In this document: piece by piece, positions 34,088 to 43,203 of the stretch
Numbering within the stretch: position 1 is the first letter of the stretch
Layout: every line of letters begins with the position of its first letter
Source of the DNA: Shuttleworthia sp045545575
GTDB taxonomy: Bacteria; Bacillota; Clostridia; Lachnospirales; Lachnospiraceae
Direction of reading: 5' to 3'
DNA: 64,000 nucleotides
Assembly: GCA_045545575.1 (NCBI GenBank)
Contig: JAZQBE010000028.1
Span: forward strand, 1-64,000
Translations under genes and position numbers: made by a program
Notes under the pieces: model-generated
What the model saw: only the letters and a program-made list of their open reading frames with translations
Database searches by the model: none
What the model was told of the DNA's origin: nothing

Positions 34088-34738
34088 TTACCAGGTTACG
34101 GCAATGTCGAGCTGATACGGGTTGCTGTAGGCGAAGGTACCGGTGTCACACACCAGGCCGGTGCCTAAGCTGCACTCGACGAGGCTGCCGCGCGGGCGGA
34201 TGTTCAGCGCTGCCGCGACCATGACGTACGGTCCAAGCATCTTTACGCCGTCATCACGCACCCAGTAGGGATACTCGGCTTCGGAGAATCCGATGCTGCG
34301 CATGATTCTGACCACGCCGTTCATGTTGAGATTGTAATAGGTTTCCTTTCCGCTCGGTCCCTGGAACACGCCGGCTCTCTTTGTCAGATGGGGACCATCC
34401 CGGCGGGTGGAGTTTACGAAAGCGATGTAGGCTTCAAATTCCTGACGGGCCTTCTCTTCCGCGGCGATGCGGGCTTCTTCTTCCGCACGGGCGGCTTCTT
34501 CCGCGGCCTTCGCGGCGGCTTCCGCTTCCAGGATGCCCTGCATGCACTCTTCCACGGTGGGGAAGTTGTGCGCGCGCATGTTCTGCATCTTCTTTAAATG
34601 TTCTGCCTGCGAGGAAGCAACGGCTTTGTCTGCAGCCTGAACCGCATCCGCAGCGCCGAGGCCCATCGACGGAGCACCCATGACGCACAGAACGGCTGCC
34701 ATCGCAGCGGCAATGATTTTCTTCGTTGTTTTATGCAT
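34088..34738 (-). CDS. Secreted coiled-coil protein with C-terminal 3D-like domain
   Basis: 216 residues from the ATG at 34738 (GGAAGG 9 nt upstream); the longer reading runs through the promoter. It has a signal peptide ending near ADAVQA, and an Ala/Glu-rich helix near 68-105. The C-terminal domain has NMNGVVRIMRSIGFSEAEYP, MLGPYVMVAAAL, RPRGSLVECSLGTG and VCDTGTFAYSNPYQLDIAV. The last part resembles the DTG-type double-psi barrel of 3D/RlpA-like wall proteins; that call is inference. A perfect WalR box in the promoter supports a role in wall remodelling. Confidence 0.7.
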   Translation of the reverse strand: MHKTTKKIIAAAMAAVLCVMGAPSMGLGAADAVQAADKAVASSQAEHLKKMQNMRAHNFPTVEECMQGILEAEAAAKAAEEAARAEEEARIAAEEKARQEFEAYIAFVNSTRRDGPHLTKRAGVFQGPSGKETYYNLNMNGVVRIMRSIGFSEAEYPYWVRDDGVKMLGPYVMVAAALNIRPRGSLVECSLGTGLVCDTGTFAYSNPYQLDIAVTW

Positions 34739-34848
34739 GTTACAAAACCTTCCTTTCCCAGACACATTCAGGCCGTTCTTCATCATTTTGAAACAGATTA
34801 CACCGTCAAGCCGATGTAAATGCAGGCCTGTTTCTGTCTGCGAACGGA

Positions 34849-34877
34849 ATTGTAACATGTATGTAACATTTGCGCAA
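34849..34877 (-). promoter_or_regulatory. Promoter with WalR box for the secreted 3D-like protein
   Basis: TTGCGC (34872-34877) and TACAAT (34849-34854), 17-bp spacer on the minus strand. The spacer holds TGTTAC-ATACA-TGTTAC at 34852-34868, an exact WalR direct repeat overlapping the -10 as at the veg promoter. Confidence 0.78.
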
Positions 34878-35039
34878 CCCCTTTTCTTTGTGCAATTTGC
34901 ACAAAAATGAGGTTTTCAAAAGCCCAAAAAACAAGATCTGGTAGTGCAGATCTCAGCATTTTAGCCGGATACACCATAAATTGTGGCAATGTTTTTTTGA
35001 AAAAATGTCGCAACACTCTTTGAAATAGTTTTGAAACAT

Positions 35040-35078
35040 AAAAAAACCGGATCCGGGAGTGCTTTCTCCCGGATCCGG
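35040..35078 (-). terminator. Terminator after dfx
   Basis: On the minus strand CCGGATCCGGGAG pairs with CTCCCGGATCCGG around AAAGCA, then seven T. It ends the kinase-to-dfx gene series. Confidence 0.95.
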
Positions 35079-35106
35079 CCGGTTTTCGAGCCGTTTTCCG
35101 CCGGCC

Positions 35107-35481
35107 TTACGCTTCTTTTTTCCAGAGGCCGTGAAGGTTGCAGTACGCATAGGCCGCGACGACTTCGTCGCCGGGCACCAGGGCAAAGACCGCCTTCGGC
35201 TCGGCCCCCGGCACCAGCGCCTTACGCTGATTGCCGCTCTTCGTCTCGAGGGCGATCCACTCGATGTAATGCTCCTCGAGCATCGGGTGCGCCACGTCGC
35301 CGACACAGACCGTGACCAGATTGCCGTCACAGGCGATGACGGGCACGTGCTTCTCCACCGCGGCATCCGTGGTGTTGGCCACAAGCTCCACCATCGACTC
35401 GCCGCAGCACTTGGTCGGGCAGGCGGAATCCTGGATCACGCCGACGATCTTTCCGCACATTTTACACTGATAGAATTTCAT
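35107..35481 (-). CDS. dfx: Desulfoferrodoxin (superoxide reductase)
   Basis: 124 residues. An N-terminal desulforedoxin-type iron site is formed by CKMCG and CC (PTKCCGESM). The neelaredoxin domain holds the catalytic Fe ligands in AVEKHVPVI, VAHPMLEEHYIEWI and AYAYCNLHGLWK. It reduces superoxide without making oxygen, typical of anaerobes. AAAGGAGG precedes the ATG, 30 bp after the PPK2 gene, and a terminator follows. Confidence 0.96.
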   Translation of the reverse strand: MKFYQCKMCGKIVGVIQDSACPTKCCGESMVELVANTTDAAVEKHVPVIACDGNLVTVCVGDVAHPMLEEHYIEWIALETKSGNQRKALVPGAEPKAVFALVPGDEVVAAYAYCNLHGLWKKEA

Positions 35482-35511
35482 GGGTCTCTCCTCCTTTACT
35501 GAACTCGTTTT

Positions 35512-36984
35512 CTATTCCTTGCAGGCCTTTTTCATGGCGGCGATGACAATCTTCAGCGCCTTGATCCGGGCATACTTCTTGTCGTTGGATTCCAGAACGT
35601 GCCACGGCGCATAGGTCGTGCTTGTCTTCTGGATCATCTCGTCGATCGCGGTCTCGTACTGGTCCCATTTCTCGCGGTTGCGCCAGTCTTCGTCCGTGAT
35701 CTTCCACTGCTTCTCCGGGGTGTTCTGACGGTCCGTAAAGCGCGCCAGCTGCGTCTCGCTGTCGATCTGCACCCAGAACTTGATGATGACCGCGCCCCAT
35801 TCCGCGAGTTCTTTTTCGAACTCGTTAATTTCATTGTAGGCGCGCTGCCAGTCGTTCTCGCTGCAGAAGCCCTCCAGCCGCTCCACCATCACACGGCCGT
35901 ACCAGGTGCGGTCGAAGATCGCGATGTGGCCGGTCTTCGGCAGACGGTTCCAGAACCGCCACAGGTAATGACGGGCCTTCTCGTGGGGCTCGGGACTCGC
36001 GATGGGATGCACGGTGTAGCCGCGGGGATCGAGGGCTCCGGTAATCCGTTTGATGTTGCCGCCCTTGCCGGCCGCGTCCCAGCCCTCGTAGGCGATGATC
36101 ACCGGGATCTTCTTGCGGTACAGCTTGTAGTGCAGCTGTCCGAGCTCGTCCTGCAGGCGGTCCAGTTCGTCCTTGTATTCCTCGTCCGGAACGGTCTTGT
36201 CCAGCGGGATGTCCGCCAGCTTCGGCACCTTCTCGAGGGGGAAGGTGTTCTGCAGAATCGGCACCGCCAGCGACTGATTCATCAGCGCCGTGCAGATGCC
36301 CTGGTTCAGGAACTGCAGCACCTGAAGCTCCGCCCATTTTTTGTTCTTCGCGTCGATGATGTACCACGGCGCCTGGGACCGGTTCGTGTCCGACAGGTAG
36401 CGGTCGTAGACCTTCAGGTATTCGTCGTAATGCTTGTTCTCTTTGCGGTCGCCCTCGCTGACCCGCCAGGCCGTGTTCTTGTCCGCAGCCAGCGCGTCAA
36501 GGCGGCGCTTCTGCTCCTTCTTTCCGATATGGAAGAAGAATTTCATCACCAGATAGCCGTTGTCCGTCAGCTGACGCTCGGTCATGTTGACGCTGGCGAT
36601 CCGCTCGACGTACTCCTTTTCGGAAAGGGTGCCGTCAATCACGCCATAGGTGATCTCCTCCATCCAGTAGGAGTCAAAGAACTCGAACTTCCCGGCCTCC
36701 GGGATGTCGAGCATGTAGCGGTACAGGAACGGATAGCGCTTTTCCTCCTCCGTCGGCTGCGCCATGGTTTTGACCTTGAAGAAGCGCGGGTCGATGTTTT
36801 TGATGACCTTGCCGATGATGCTGCCCTTGCCGGCCGCACCCCAGCCTTCGAAGATAACCATGACCGGAAGCTTCGCTTCCTTGATCTTCATCTGATAGCC
36901 GCCCAGGGTTTCCTGTGCCTTCTTCAGTTCGGCCCGGAGCACTTCATCCTCCGGCGGAACCGCCTTCACAAAATCCTTTAACAT
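35512..36984 (-). CDS. pap: Polyphosphate:AMP phosphotransferase (two PPK2 domains)
   Basis: 490 residues with two tandem PPK2 domains. The first has Walker A EGWGAAGKGS at 46-55 and a degenerate lid; the second has EGWDAAGKGGNIKR near 300 and the FDRTWYGRVMVERLEGF lid sequence. Two-domain PPK2 enzymes of about 480-500 residues are class II PAPs, which make ADP from AMP and polyphosphate. It sits between pgmB and dfx in a compact leftward gene set, which ties polyphosphate energy use to sugar metabolism and oxygen stress. Confidence 0.93.
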   Translation of the reverse strand: MLKDFVKAVPPEDEVLRAELKKAQETLGGYQMKIKEAKLPVMVIFEGWGAAGKGSIIGKVIKNIDPRFFKVKTMAQPTEEEKRYPFLYRYMLDIPEAGKFEFFDSYWMEEITYGVIDGTLSEKEYVERIASVNMTERQLTDNGYLVMKFFFHIGKKEQKRRLDALAADKNTAWRVSEGDRKENKHYDEYLKVYDRYLSDTNRSQAPWYIIDAKNKKWAELQVLQFLNQGICTALMNQSLAVPILQNTFPLEKVPKLADIPLDKTVPDEEYKDELDRLQDELGQLHYKLYRKKIPVIIAYEGWDAAGKGGNIKRITGALDPRGYTVHPIASPEPHEKARHYLWRFWNRLPKTGHIAIFDRTWYGRVMVERLEGFCSENDWQRAYNEINEFEKELAEWGAVIIKFWVQIDSETQLARFTDRQNTPEKQWKITDEDWRNREKWDQYETAIDEMIQKTSTTYAPWHVLESNDKKYARIKALKIVIAAMKKACKE

Positions 36985-37035
36985 ATTTCCCCCCTTTTAC
37001 CCCCGTTTTGTCCCGCGGGCAGCCGCGCGGCGCCC

Positions 37036-37683
37036 TTACGGAAGAACGTTTAAAAGATCCGCAAAGGATGTCAGGTCGTAATCCTCCAGTCCGCAGTCCT
37101 TCGCGTCGCCAAACAGCGCCAGTGCGGTCATGCCGCCGGCCTTCGCGGCCTCGATGCCGGATTTCGCGTCCTCCACCACGGCGCAGTCCGCCGGATCCAT
37201 GCCCAGCTTCTTCGCGGCGGTCAGGAAGACCTCCGGATCGGGCTTGGAATGCGTGATGTCCGTGCCGTCCGCGATCGCGTCGAAAAAGCCCTCCAGACCG
37301 ATCCGACGCAGGATGAACTTCGTGTTCTTGCTCGAGGAACCGATCGCCAGCTGATAGCCGCGGGCACGCAGCTCGTCGAGGGTCTGTTTCACCTCGTCGG
37401 AAAGATCCGCCGTGCTCATCGTCGCCAGCAGGTCGCGGTAGGTGTTGTTCTTCTCTTCCGCGAACGCTTCCTTTTCGGCGTCGGTGTAGGCTTTATCGGC
37501 GCGCTCCAGGATGATCTCCAGGCTCGCCATCCGCGACACACCGCGCAGGCGGTTGTTGATCTCTTCGTCGAAATAGATCCCCAGACGGTCCGCCAGCTGC
37601 TTCCAGGCCTGATAGTGGAACTTGTCCGTGAAGCAGATCACACCGTCCAGGTCAAAGATCACTGCTTTCTTCTGAAACTGCAT
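37036..37683 (-). CDS. pgmB: Beta-phosphoglucomutase
   Basis: 215 residues of the HAD superfamily. FDLDGVICFTDKFHYQAWKQLADRLG is the beta-PGM signature, with the two catalytic Asp. The cap domain has NNRLRGVSRMASLEIIL, and later IGSSSKNTKFIL and VVEDAKSGIEAAKAGGM complete the HAD motifs. It converts beta-glucose-1-phosphate, from disaccharide phosphorylases, to glucose-6-phosphate. It follows araD by 25 bp. Confidence 0.94.
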   Translation of the reverse strand: MQFQKKAVIFDLDGVICFTDKFHYQAWKQLADRLGIYFDEEINNRLRGVSRMASLEIILERADKAYTDAEKEAFAEEKNNTYRDLLATMSTADLSDEVKQTLDELRARGYQLAIGSSSKNTKFILRRIGLEGFFDAIADGTDITHSKPDPEVFLTAAKKLGMDPADCAVVEDAKSGIEAAKAGGMTALALFGDAKDCGLEDYDLTSFADLLNVLP

Positions 37684-37708
37684 ATGTGCACCCCCCCTGT
37701 TTCCTTTT

Positions 37709-38401
37709 TTACTGACCGTAATACGCGTTCGCGCCGTGCTTGCGGAAGAAATGCTTGTCGCGGTAGCAGTCCGGAGCGTGCGTGATGCGCGGATTGATCA
37801 TCTCGGTGCGGGTGGCCATTTTAGCGACCTCTTCCAGAACGACAGCGTGATACACGGCCTGCGCCGCGTCCTTGCCCCAGGCAAAGGGGCCGTGGCTTGC
37901 GCAGAGCACACCCGGCGTATAGACCGGATTGATCCCCCGCTTCGCGAAGGTCTCGATGATGCTTAAGCCGGTGTTCTTCTCATAGGCTTCGTCGATCTCC
38001 TCCGGCGTCAGATGGCGCGCGCAGGGAATCGGGCCGTAGAAATAGTCCGCGTGGGTCGTGCCGTACAGCGGAATATCACGGCCGGCCTGGGCCCAGGGCG
38101 TCGCCTCGGGCGAATGGGTGTGGACGATTCCGCCGATTTCCGGCCAGGCTTTGTACAGCTCCAGATGCGTCGCCGTATCCGAGGAGGGTTTGTACTTGCC
38201 TTCCACCCGGTTGCCTTCCAGGTCGATCACGACCATGTCGTCCGGCGTCAGCTCGTCGTATTCCACGCCGCTCGGCTTGATGACGAACAGACCCGCTTCG
38301 CGGTCGATGGCGGAGACGTTGCCCCAGGTGTAGGTCACCAGACCCCGGCGGGGCAGCTCCATGTTCGCTTCGTATACCTTTAATTTCAGTTCCTCAAGCA
38401 T
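37709..38401 (-). CDS. araD: L-ribulose-5-phosphate 4-epimerase
   Basis: 230 residues, class II aldolase fold. GLVTYTWGNVSAIDREAGLFVIKPSGVEYDEL, THLELYKAWPEIGGIVHTHSPEATPWAQAGRDIP, TTHADYF and the C-terminal HFFRKHGANAYYGQ match AraD, including the metal-binding HTH and the His/Tyr end. It makes D-xylulose-5-phosphate from L-ribulose-5-phosphate. The neighbouring kinase gene ends 11 bp before it. L-arabinose isomerase was not seen in the window. Confidence 0.96.
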   Translation of the reverse strand: MLEELKLKVYEANMELPRRGLVTYTWGNVSAIDREAGLFVIKPSGVEYDELTPDDMVVIDLEGNRVEGKYKPSSDTATHLELYKAWPEIGGIVHTHSPEATPWAQAGRDIPLYGTTHADYFYGPIPCARHLTPEEIDEAYEKNTGLSIIETFAKRGINPVYTPGVLCASHGPFAWGKDAAQAVYHAVVLEEVAKMATRTEMINPRITHAPDCYRDKHFFRKHGANAYYGQ

Positions 38402-38412
38402 GATATTCTCCT

Positions 38413-40005
38413 TTACGCAAGCGCTTCCACGGCCGCCTTCTGCGCGGCAAGCGCAGCCACGTAGCCTTCCATGTACTTATCGAATCCGGCGACGTCTTCG
38501 GGATCCGGCGCGAGGGTCTCCGCTTCCATGCCCGCGAAGACACAGCCGTTCAGGTAGTCCGGAAGCGTCTGGCCGGCCGCCTTCTGCACCAGATAGGCCG
38601 CCAGCACGGCGATGCCCCAGGCGCCGCCTTCACCGGCAGTCTCCATCAGAGACACCGGCGCGTTCATCGCGGCGGCCATGTAGCGCTGGCCCACGCCCTT
38701 CGTCTTGAACAGGCCGCCGTGGCCGTACATCTTCTCCAGCGGAACCTGCTCTTCCTTCAGCAGGATGTCCAGGCCCACCTTTAATGTGGCCATGGAGGAA
38801 TACAGATTGCTGCGCATGAAGTTCGCCAGCGTAAAGGCGCTGTCGGGCATGCGGATCTGCATCGGCCGGCCCTCCATCAGACCCGTCACCGGCTCGCCGG
38901 AGTAATAGTTGTAGCTCACGAGACCGCTGCAGTCCGGATCACCCTCCAGGGACAGCCGGTACAGCGTGCCGTACAGCGTGTTCATATCCATCTCGATGCC
39001 GGCCGCCTCGTTGTACTCGGCGAACAGACGCACCCAGGCGTTCAGGTCCGACGTGCAGTTGTTGCAGTGGACCATGGCCACCGGCTTGCCGTCGGGTGTC
39101 GTGACCATGTCGAGCTCCTCGTGGACGTTCGGCAGGTCCTTCTCCATGACCACCATCGCAAAAATCGACGTGCCGGCCGAAACGTTGCCGGTGCGCACGC
39201 CCACGCTGTTCGTGGCGGTCATGCCCGTGCCCGCGTCGCCTTCCGGCGGACACAGCGGAATGCCGGCGCACAGATTGCCGGCCGGATCGAGGAACTTCGC
39301 GCCCTCTTCCGTCAGCACGCCGGCGGCCTCGCCCGCGGAAAGCACCTTCGGCAGAATGCCGGACAGCGTCCAGGCAAAGCCCTTGTCCGCGACCAGCTCG
39401 TCAAACTTCGCGAGCATGGCCCGGTTGTAATCGCCGGTCTCGGCGTCGATCGGGAACATGCCGGAGGCGTCGCCCACGCCGAGCACCTTCTCGCCCGTCA
39501 GCTTCCAGTGGATGTAGCCGGCCAGCGTCGTGAAGAAGCGGATCTCGGGCACGTGGGGCTCTTTGTTCAGGATCGCCTGATACAGGTGCGCGATGCTCCA
39601 GCGCTGCGGAATGTTGAAATGAAACGCTTCCGTCAGCTGCGCGGCGGCTTCGCCGGTGATGGTGTTGCGCCAGGTGCGGAACGGAACGAGCAGCTCGTCC
39701 TGTCCGTTAAACGCCAGATATCCGTGCATCATGGCAGAAAAGCCCATGGCCGCGTAGGACGTCGGCGTGACGCCGTACTGCTTCTGCACGTCTTTGACCA
39801 TGTCGGCATAGCAGTCCTGCAGGCCGGTGTGGATATCCTCCAGCGTGTAGGTCCAGATTTTGTTGTCGTACCGGTTCTCCCACTCGTGGCTGCCCTGCGC
39901 GATCGGTGTGTGGTGCTCGTCGATCAGCACGGCCTTGATCCGTGTCGAACCGAACTCGATGCCCAGTACTGCCTTGCCGGCTTCAATACACTCTTTTGCG
40001 CCCAT
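38413..40005 (-). CDS. FGGY-family sugar kinase, probable ribulokinase
   Basis: 530 residues. The FGGY fold is visible as GIEFGSTRIKAVLIDE (phosphate 1), SAMMHGYLAF, the C-terminal GHGGLFKTKGVGQRYMAAAMN and GAWGIAVLAAYL. This group is often annotated as xylulokinase or carbohydrate kinase in Clostridia. Placement right before araD suggests it phosphorylates L-ribulose. Sequence alone does not settle the sugar. Confidence 0.85.
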   Translation of the reverse strand: MGAKECIEAGKAVLGIEFGSTRIKAVLIDEHHTPIAQGSHEWENRYDNKIWTYTLEDIHTGLQDCYADMVKDVQKQYGVTPTSYAAMGFSAMMHGYLAFNGQDELLVPFRTWRNTITGEAAAQLTEAFHFNIPQRWSIAHLYQAILNKEPHVPEIRFFTTLAGYIHWKLTGEKVLGVGDASGMFPIDAETGDYNRAMLAKFDELVADKGFAWTLSGILPKVLSAGEAAGVLTEEGAKFLDPAGNLCAGIPLCPPEGDAGTGMTATNSVGVRTGNVSAGTSIFAMVVMEKDLPNVHEELDMVTTPDGKPVAMVHCNNCTSDLNAWVRLFAEYNEAAGIEMDMNTLYGTLYRLSLEGDPDCSGLVSYNYYSGEPVTGLMEGRPMQIRMPDSAFTLANFMRSNLYSSMATLKVGLDILLKEEQVPLEKMYGHGGLFKTKGVGQRYMAAAMNAPVSLMETAGEGGAWGIAVLAAYLVQKAAGQTLPDYLNGCVFAGMEAETLAPDPEDVAGFDKYMEGYVAALAAQKAAVEALA

Positions 40006-40061
40006 GATTCACCCCTTCTTTCTACGATGGACAGGTATATAGTTCAGTATACCGCAAACGA

Positions 40062-40084
40062 CCCGGCCCATTCAATGGGCCGGG
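40062..40084 (-). terminator. Terminator after the GH2 gene
   Basis: CCCGGCCCATT pairs with AATGGGCCGGG around a tight centre; on the minus strand TCGTTT follows. It lies about 28 bp after the GH2 stop and overlaps a possible promoter of the kinase (TTGAAT, 18 bp, TATACT). Confidence 0.7.
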
Positions 40085-40111
40085 CCGAAAAATGATTGCA
40101 GTCAGACAGTT

Positions 40112-42496
40112 TTATTTTGCTTCGATCTCCGCCGACGCATCCGCGAATCCCTTCGCGGAGAAGGTCACTTTGATCTTGCCTGCCGCCGTCGCCTTGACCA
40201 CCGCAAGCGCGCGGCCGTACCAGGTGGTGTAGGCGCCGTCAAGGTAGTTTTCCTCGCCGCGCGGGTTGGCGCTGCCGAAACCGACCAGCTCGCCGCCTTC
40301 GACGGAAACGGTGACCTTCGCGTCCGCGTTGGACTCCAGCACGCCGTTCTCGCCGCAGATGGATACCGGGATGTAGGCGATGTCGCCGACCGCGACGCAG
40401 GTCTCTTCCGGCGCCGGCACCAGGGACAGCGCGCCTGCCGCGGAGGTCAGGGTGTTCGTACCGGTGACGCTGCCGGCGGCATCATAGGCCGTCACGGTCA
40501 GGGTACCCGGCTGGTAGGAGGCCTTGAAGGTCGCCTTGCAGCCCTTCAGTTTCTTTTTGCCCAGGCTCTTACCGTTAATCGCCACTTCGCAGGACGCCGC
40601 GTTGGAATACACCTCCAGCACGCACTTCGCGCCGTCGCAGCCCTTCCAGCTCCAGGACGCCATCGCGTTGGTGCCTCTCCAGGCCGCCTTGCGCACCTTG
40701 TTCGGGTGGTTGCAGGGCTGCACGCCGACGAAGGGCACGTCGGTCACGTCCCAGGCGGCCTGCGCCAGCGCGACCTGCGCGTCGCCGTCGCCGATGATGT
40801 TGAACGCGCCGGCGTCCGCCAGCTTCCACGGGTAGGGCTTGGCAAACGCGCCGCCGTCGGCCTCGTAGGTCCAGGCGCCGATGCCGTTTTCACCCAGGTA
40901 ATCCCAGGAGGTCCACATGAAATCGCCGACCACGTAGGGAAGCTTCTTCACCATATCCCAGTTTTTCGCGATGTCCTGGGGGAACGTCTCGGAACCGAAC
41001 ACGACGCGGTCCGGATGCAGCTTTCCTTCCATCGGGTACCGGCCGGAGGCGTAGTTGTATCCGGCGATATCCAGCGCGTCCAGCGACGGGCTGCAGACCT
41101 TGTCCACCTTCGAGGAATTGGCGGCCTTCGTCATGCCGGTGCCGACCATGGAGACGATCATGTTGTACATGGTGGAGTTCATCCCCATGTCCTTGGTCTT
41201 GTCCTGCTGCGCCGCGCCGCCCTCTTCGTACAGGCCCTTGCCCTTGGCCGCCTGGCTGATGATCATCAGGTTGAAGCCGCCGGTGACCGGACGGGTGCCG
41301 TCGATCCTGTGGAGATGGGCCACCATCTCCTTCGTCTTTTCGATGCCCTTTTCCTTCGCGGGCTCGGAGACTTCGTTTCCGATGGACCACAGGATGATGG
41401 ACGGGTGGTTGTAGCCGCGGTCCACCATGGCCTTTAAGTCGTCCAGGTAATGGTCTTCCCAGAAGGTGGCATAGTCGCCCGGGTTCTTGTGCTGATACCA
41501 CATATCCCAGGCTTCATCCATCAGGTACATGCCGATCTCGTCGCAGGCGGCGATCAGCGCCGGGGACGCCGGGTTGTGCGCCATGCGGATCGCGTTGAAG
41601 CCGGCTTCCTTTAAGATACGCACGCGGCGGGCTTCGGCCTTCGCGAAGGTCTTCGCGCCGAGCACGCCGTTGTCATGATGGATGCAGCCGCCCTGCAGAA
41701 GCACGGATTTGCCGTTCACGAGAAGACCCTGCGCGGCATTCCACGCGATCTGACGGATACCGGTGCGCTCCACGGCGCAGTCCACCGCCTCGCCGCCCTT
41801 TTTCAGGGTGACGCAGACATCGTACAGGAAGGGATCCTCCGCCGACCAGAGCCGGGCGTCGGGAACGTCGAGGGTTACGGTGCCCAGGCCGTCCGCGACC
41901 GCCGCTTCGCCGGTGACAACCGCGTCCGTCATCCCTTTTTCACACAGACACACCTCGACGGCATCGCCCGCGCCGACAGTCTGCACGGAAACCTCCAGCA
42001 CCGCCGGGCTGACCGACTTTGTGGTGCAGCGGATGCCTTCGGGACAGATCGCGTCTTTGCCGCCGACCCACAGCCAGACCGGACGGTAGATGCCGGCGCC
42101 GGAATACCAGCGGCTGGCGGGCTGATTCATGTTGTCGCACTCCACGCGGATCGTATTGACTTCGCCGTATTTCAGTCTGCCGTCCGCGGATACGAAGAAC
42201 GGAATATAGCCATAGGGGCGGGGGCCTTCGGCCGGCTCACCGTTGAAATAGACCTTCGCGTCCTGATACACGCCTTCAAACTGGAACAGCACGGTCTGGT
42301 TTTCCCACTCCGCCGGCGCTTCAAAGGTCTTTTCGTAAACATACGCGCCGCCCGGATAGTAGCCCTGGGCGTCGCCGGCCTTCGCGTCGCGGCTGCGGAC
42401 ACGCTCAAACATGGCGTCGTGGGGCAGGCAGACCGTCTTGCTTCTGCCGGTCTCGTCCGTCACGGTCCAGTTTTCAATGAATGGCAACTTCTGCAT
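40112..42496 (-). CDS. GH2 beta-galactosidase-type glycosidase
   Basis: 794 residues. The sugar-binding domain starts LPFIENWTVTDETGRSKTVCLPHDAM; an immunoglobulin-like domain and TIM barrel follow with the GH2 blocks GGCIHHDNGVLGAKTF and FNAIRMAHNPASP. The acid/base is E375 in WSIGNEV, and the nucleophile is E503 in VFGSETFP. C-terminal beta domains follow. There is no signal peptide. Galactosidase is the commonest activity of this architecture, but glucuronidase or other specificities are possible. AGAAGGGAG precedes the ATG. Confidence 0.9.
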   Translation of the reverse strand: MQKLPFIENWTVTDETGRSKTVCLPHDAMFERVRSRDAKAGDAQGYYPGGAYVYEKTFEAPAEWENQTVLFQFEGVYQDAKVYFNGEPAEGPRPYGYIPFFVSADGRLKYGEVNTIRVECDNMNQPASRWYSGAGIYRPVWLWVGGKDAICPEGIRCTTKSVSPAVLEVSVQTVGAGDAVEVCLCEKGMTDAVVTGEAAVADGLGTVTLDVPDARLWSAEDPFLYDVCVTLKKGGEAVDCAVERTGIRQIAWNAAQGLLVNGKSVLLQGGCIHHDNGVLGAKTFAKAEARRVRILKEAGFNAIRMAHNPASPALIAACDEIGMYLMDEAWDMWYQHKNPGDYATFWEDHYLDDLKAMVDRGYNHPSIILWSIGNEVSEPAKEKGIEKTKEMVAHLHRIDGTRPVTGGFNLMIISQAAKGKGLYEEGGAAQQDKTKDMGMNSTMYNMIVSMVGTGMTKAANSSKVDKVCSPSLDALDIAGYNYASGRYPMEGKLHPDRVVFGSETFPQDIAKNWDMVKKLPYVVGDFMWTSWDYLGENGIGAWTYEADGGAFAKPYPWKLADAGAFNIIGDGDAQVALAQAAWDVTDVPFVGVQPCNHPNKVRKAAWRGTNAMASWSWKGCDGAKCVLEVYSNAASCEVAINGKSLGKKKLKGCKATFKASYQPGTLTVTAYDAAGSVTGTNTLTSAAGALSLVPAPEETCVAVGDIAYIPVSICGENGVLESNADAKVTVSVEGGELVGFGSANPRGEENYLDGAYTTWYGRALAVVKATAAGKIKVTFSAKGFADASAEIEAK

Positions 42497-42670
42497 GGTA
42501 TTCTCCCTTCTTCTCTTGACATCTGCAATCCTGCATTTGTTCCCGGATGTTCTGTTCGCGGCGTGCAGTCCCCACGGCAGCGCCTGCGTACCTGTGCTAT
42601 CATCGTACCGAATAAACGCCGCGCTCCTGTATCAATATTCTGTCACTTTTCTTATTATTCAGCCCAGTCC

Positions 42671-42699
42671 TTGAACTGTGCGCCTGTTTCCATTAGAAT
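42671..42699 (+). promoter_or_regulatory. Promoter of the DtxR-like regulator
   Basis: TTGAAC (42671-42676), 17-bp spacer, TAGAAT (42694-42699), 77 bp upstream of the start codon. No clear promoter was picked for the divergent GH2 gene in the same 279-bp gap. Confidence 0.6.
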
Positions 42700-42775
42700 A
42701 AATCAAAGCATCCGCGCTTCGCCGCGCGGGGGTTCGCGGCCGCGTCTGCCGCCTGTTTTGAAAAGAGGTCTTCTT

Positions 42776-43153
42776 ATGAAAATCCAGGAATCCGCCCAGG
42801 ACTACCTTGAGTCCATCCTGATCCTTTCCCGCCGGCAGGGCAACGTGCGCGCCACGGACATCTGCTCCTACTTCGGCTATGCCCGCGCGACGGTGTCCGT
42901 GTTCATTCACCAGCTGGAGGACAACGGCTACGTCGTCATCGACGAAAACCGCCACATCTCTCTCACGGACGAAGGCCGGCAGATCGCCGAGGAAATGCTC
43001 GAGCGCCATGAATTCTTCTCCGACTTCTTCATCCGCCTCGGCGTGGACGAACAGACCGCCCGCAACGATGCCTGCCGCATCGAACACTATATCAGCGAGC
43101 AGACCTTCCGCGCGCTGCAGAAAGCCGCGGAACAGCTCCTGCCGAACGACTGA
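42776..43153 (+). CDS. DtxR/MntR-type metal-dependent regulator
   Basis: 125 residues from the ATG at 42776; the much longer reading beginning at 41675 is antisense to the GH2 gene and rejected. The helix-turn-helix is ESILILSRRQGNVRATDICSYFGYARATVSVFIHQLEDNGYV, with wing ISLTDEGRQIAEEMLERHEFF. The dimerisation helices carry metal ligands (RHEFF, IEHYI). The SH3 domain of DtxR is absent, as in MntR. No metal transporter is adjacent, so its targets are elsewhere. Confidence 0.87.
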   Translation: MKIQESAQDYLESILILSRRQGNVRATDICSYFGYARATVSVFIHQLEDNGYVVIDENRHISLTDEGRQIAEEMLERHEFFSDFFIRLGVDEQTARNDACRIEHYISEQTFRALQKAAEQLLPND

Positions 43154-43159
43154 AACCCA

Positions 43160-43198
43160 AGAAGCGTGACCGATCCGGTCACGCTTCTCTTTGTTTTT
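43160..43198. terminator. Bidirectional terminator between dtxR-like and GH78 genes
   Basis: GAAGCGTGACCG pairs with CGGTCACGCTTC around ATC, extended by an A-T pair; CTTTGTTTTT follows on the plus strand. It serves the two convergent genes. Confidence 0.88.
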
Positions 43199-43203
43199 CC
43201 GGT

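Noticed and set aside
41675..43153. A 492-codon plus-strand reading frame
   Set aside because: Most of it is antisense to the GH2 gene, whose catalytic motifs are intact. Only the last 125 codons, from the ATG at 42776, are a real gene (DtxR-like).
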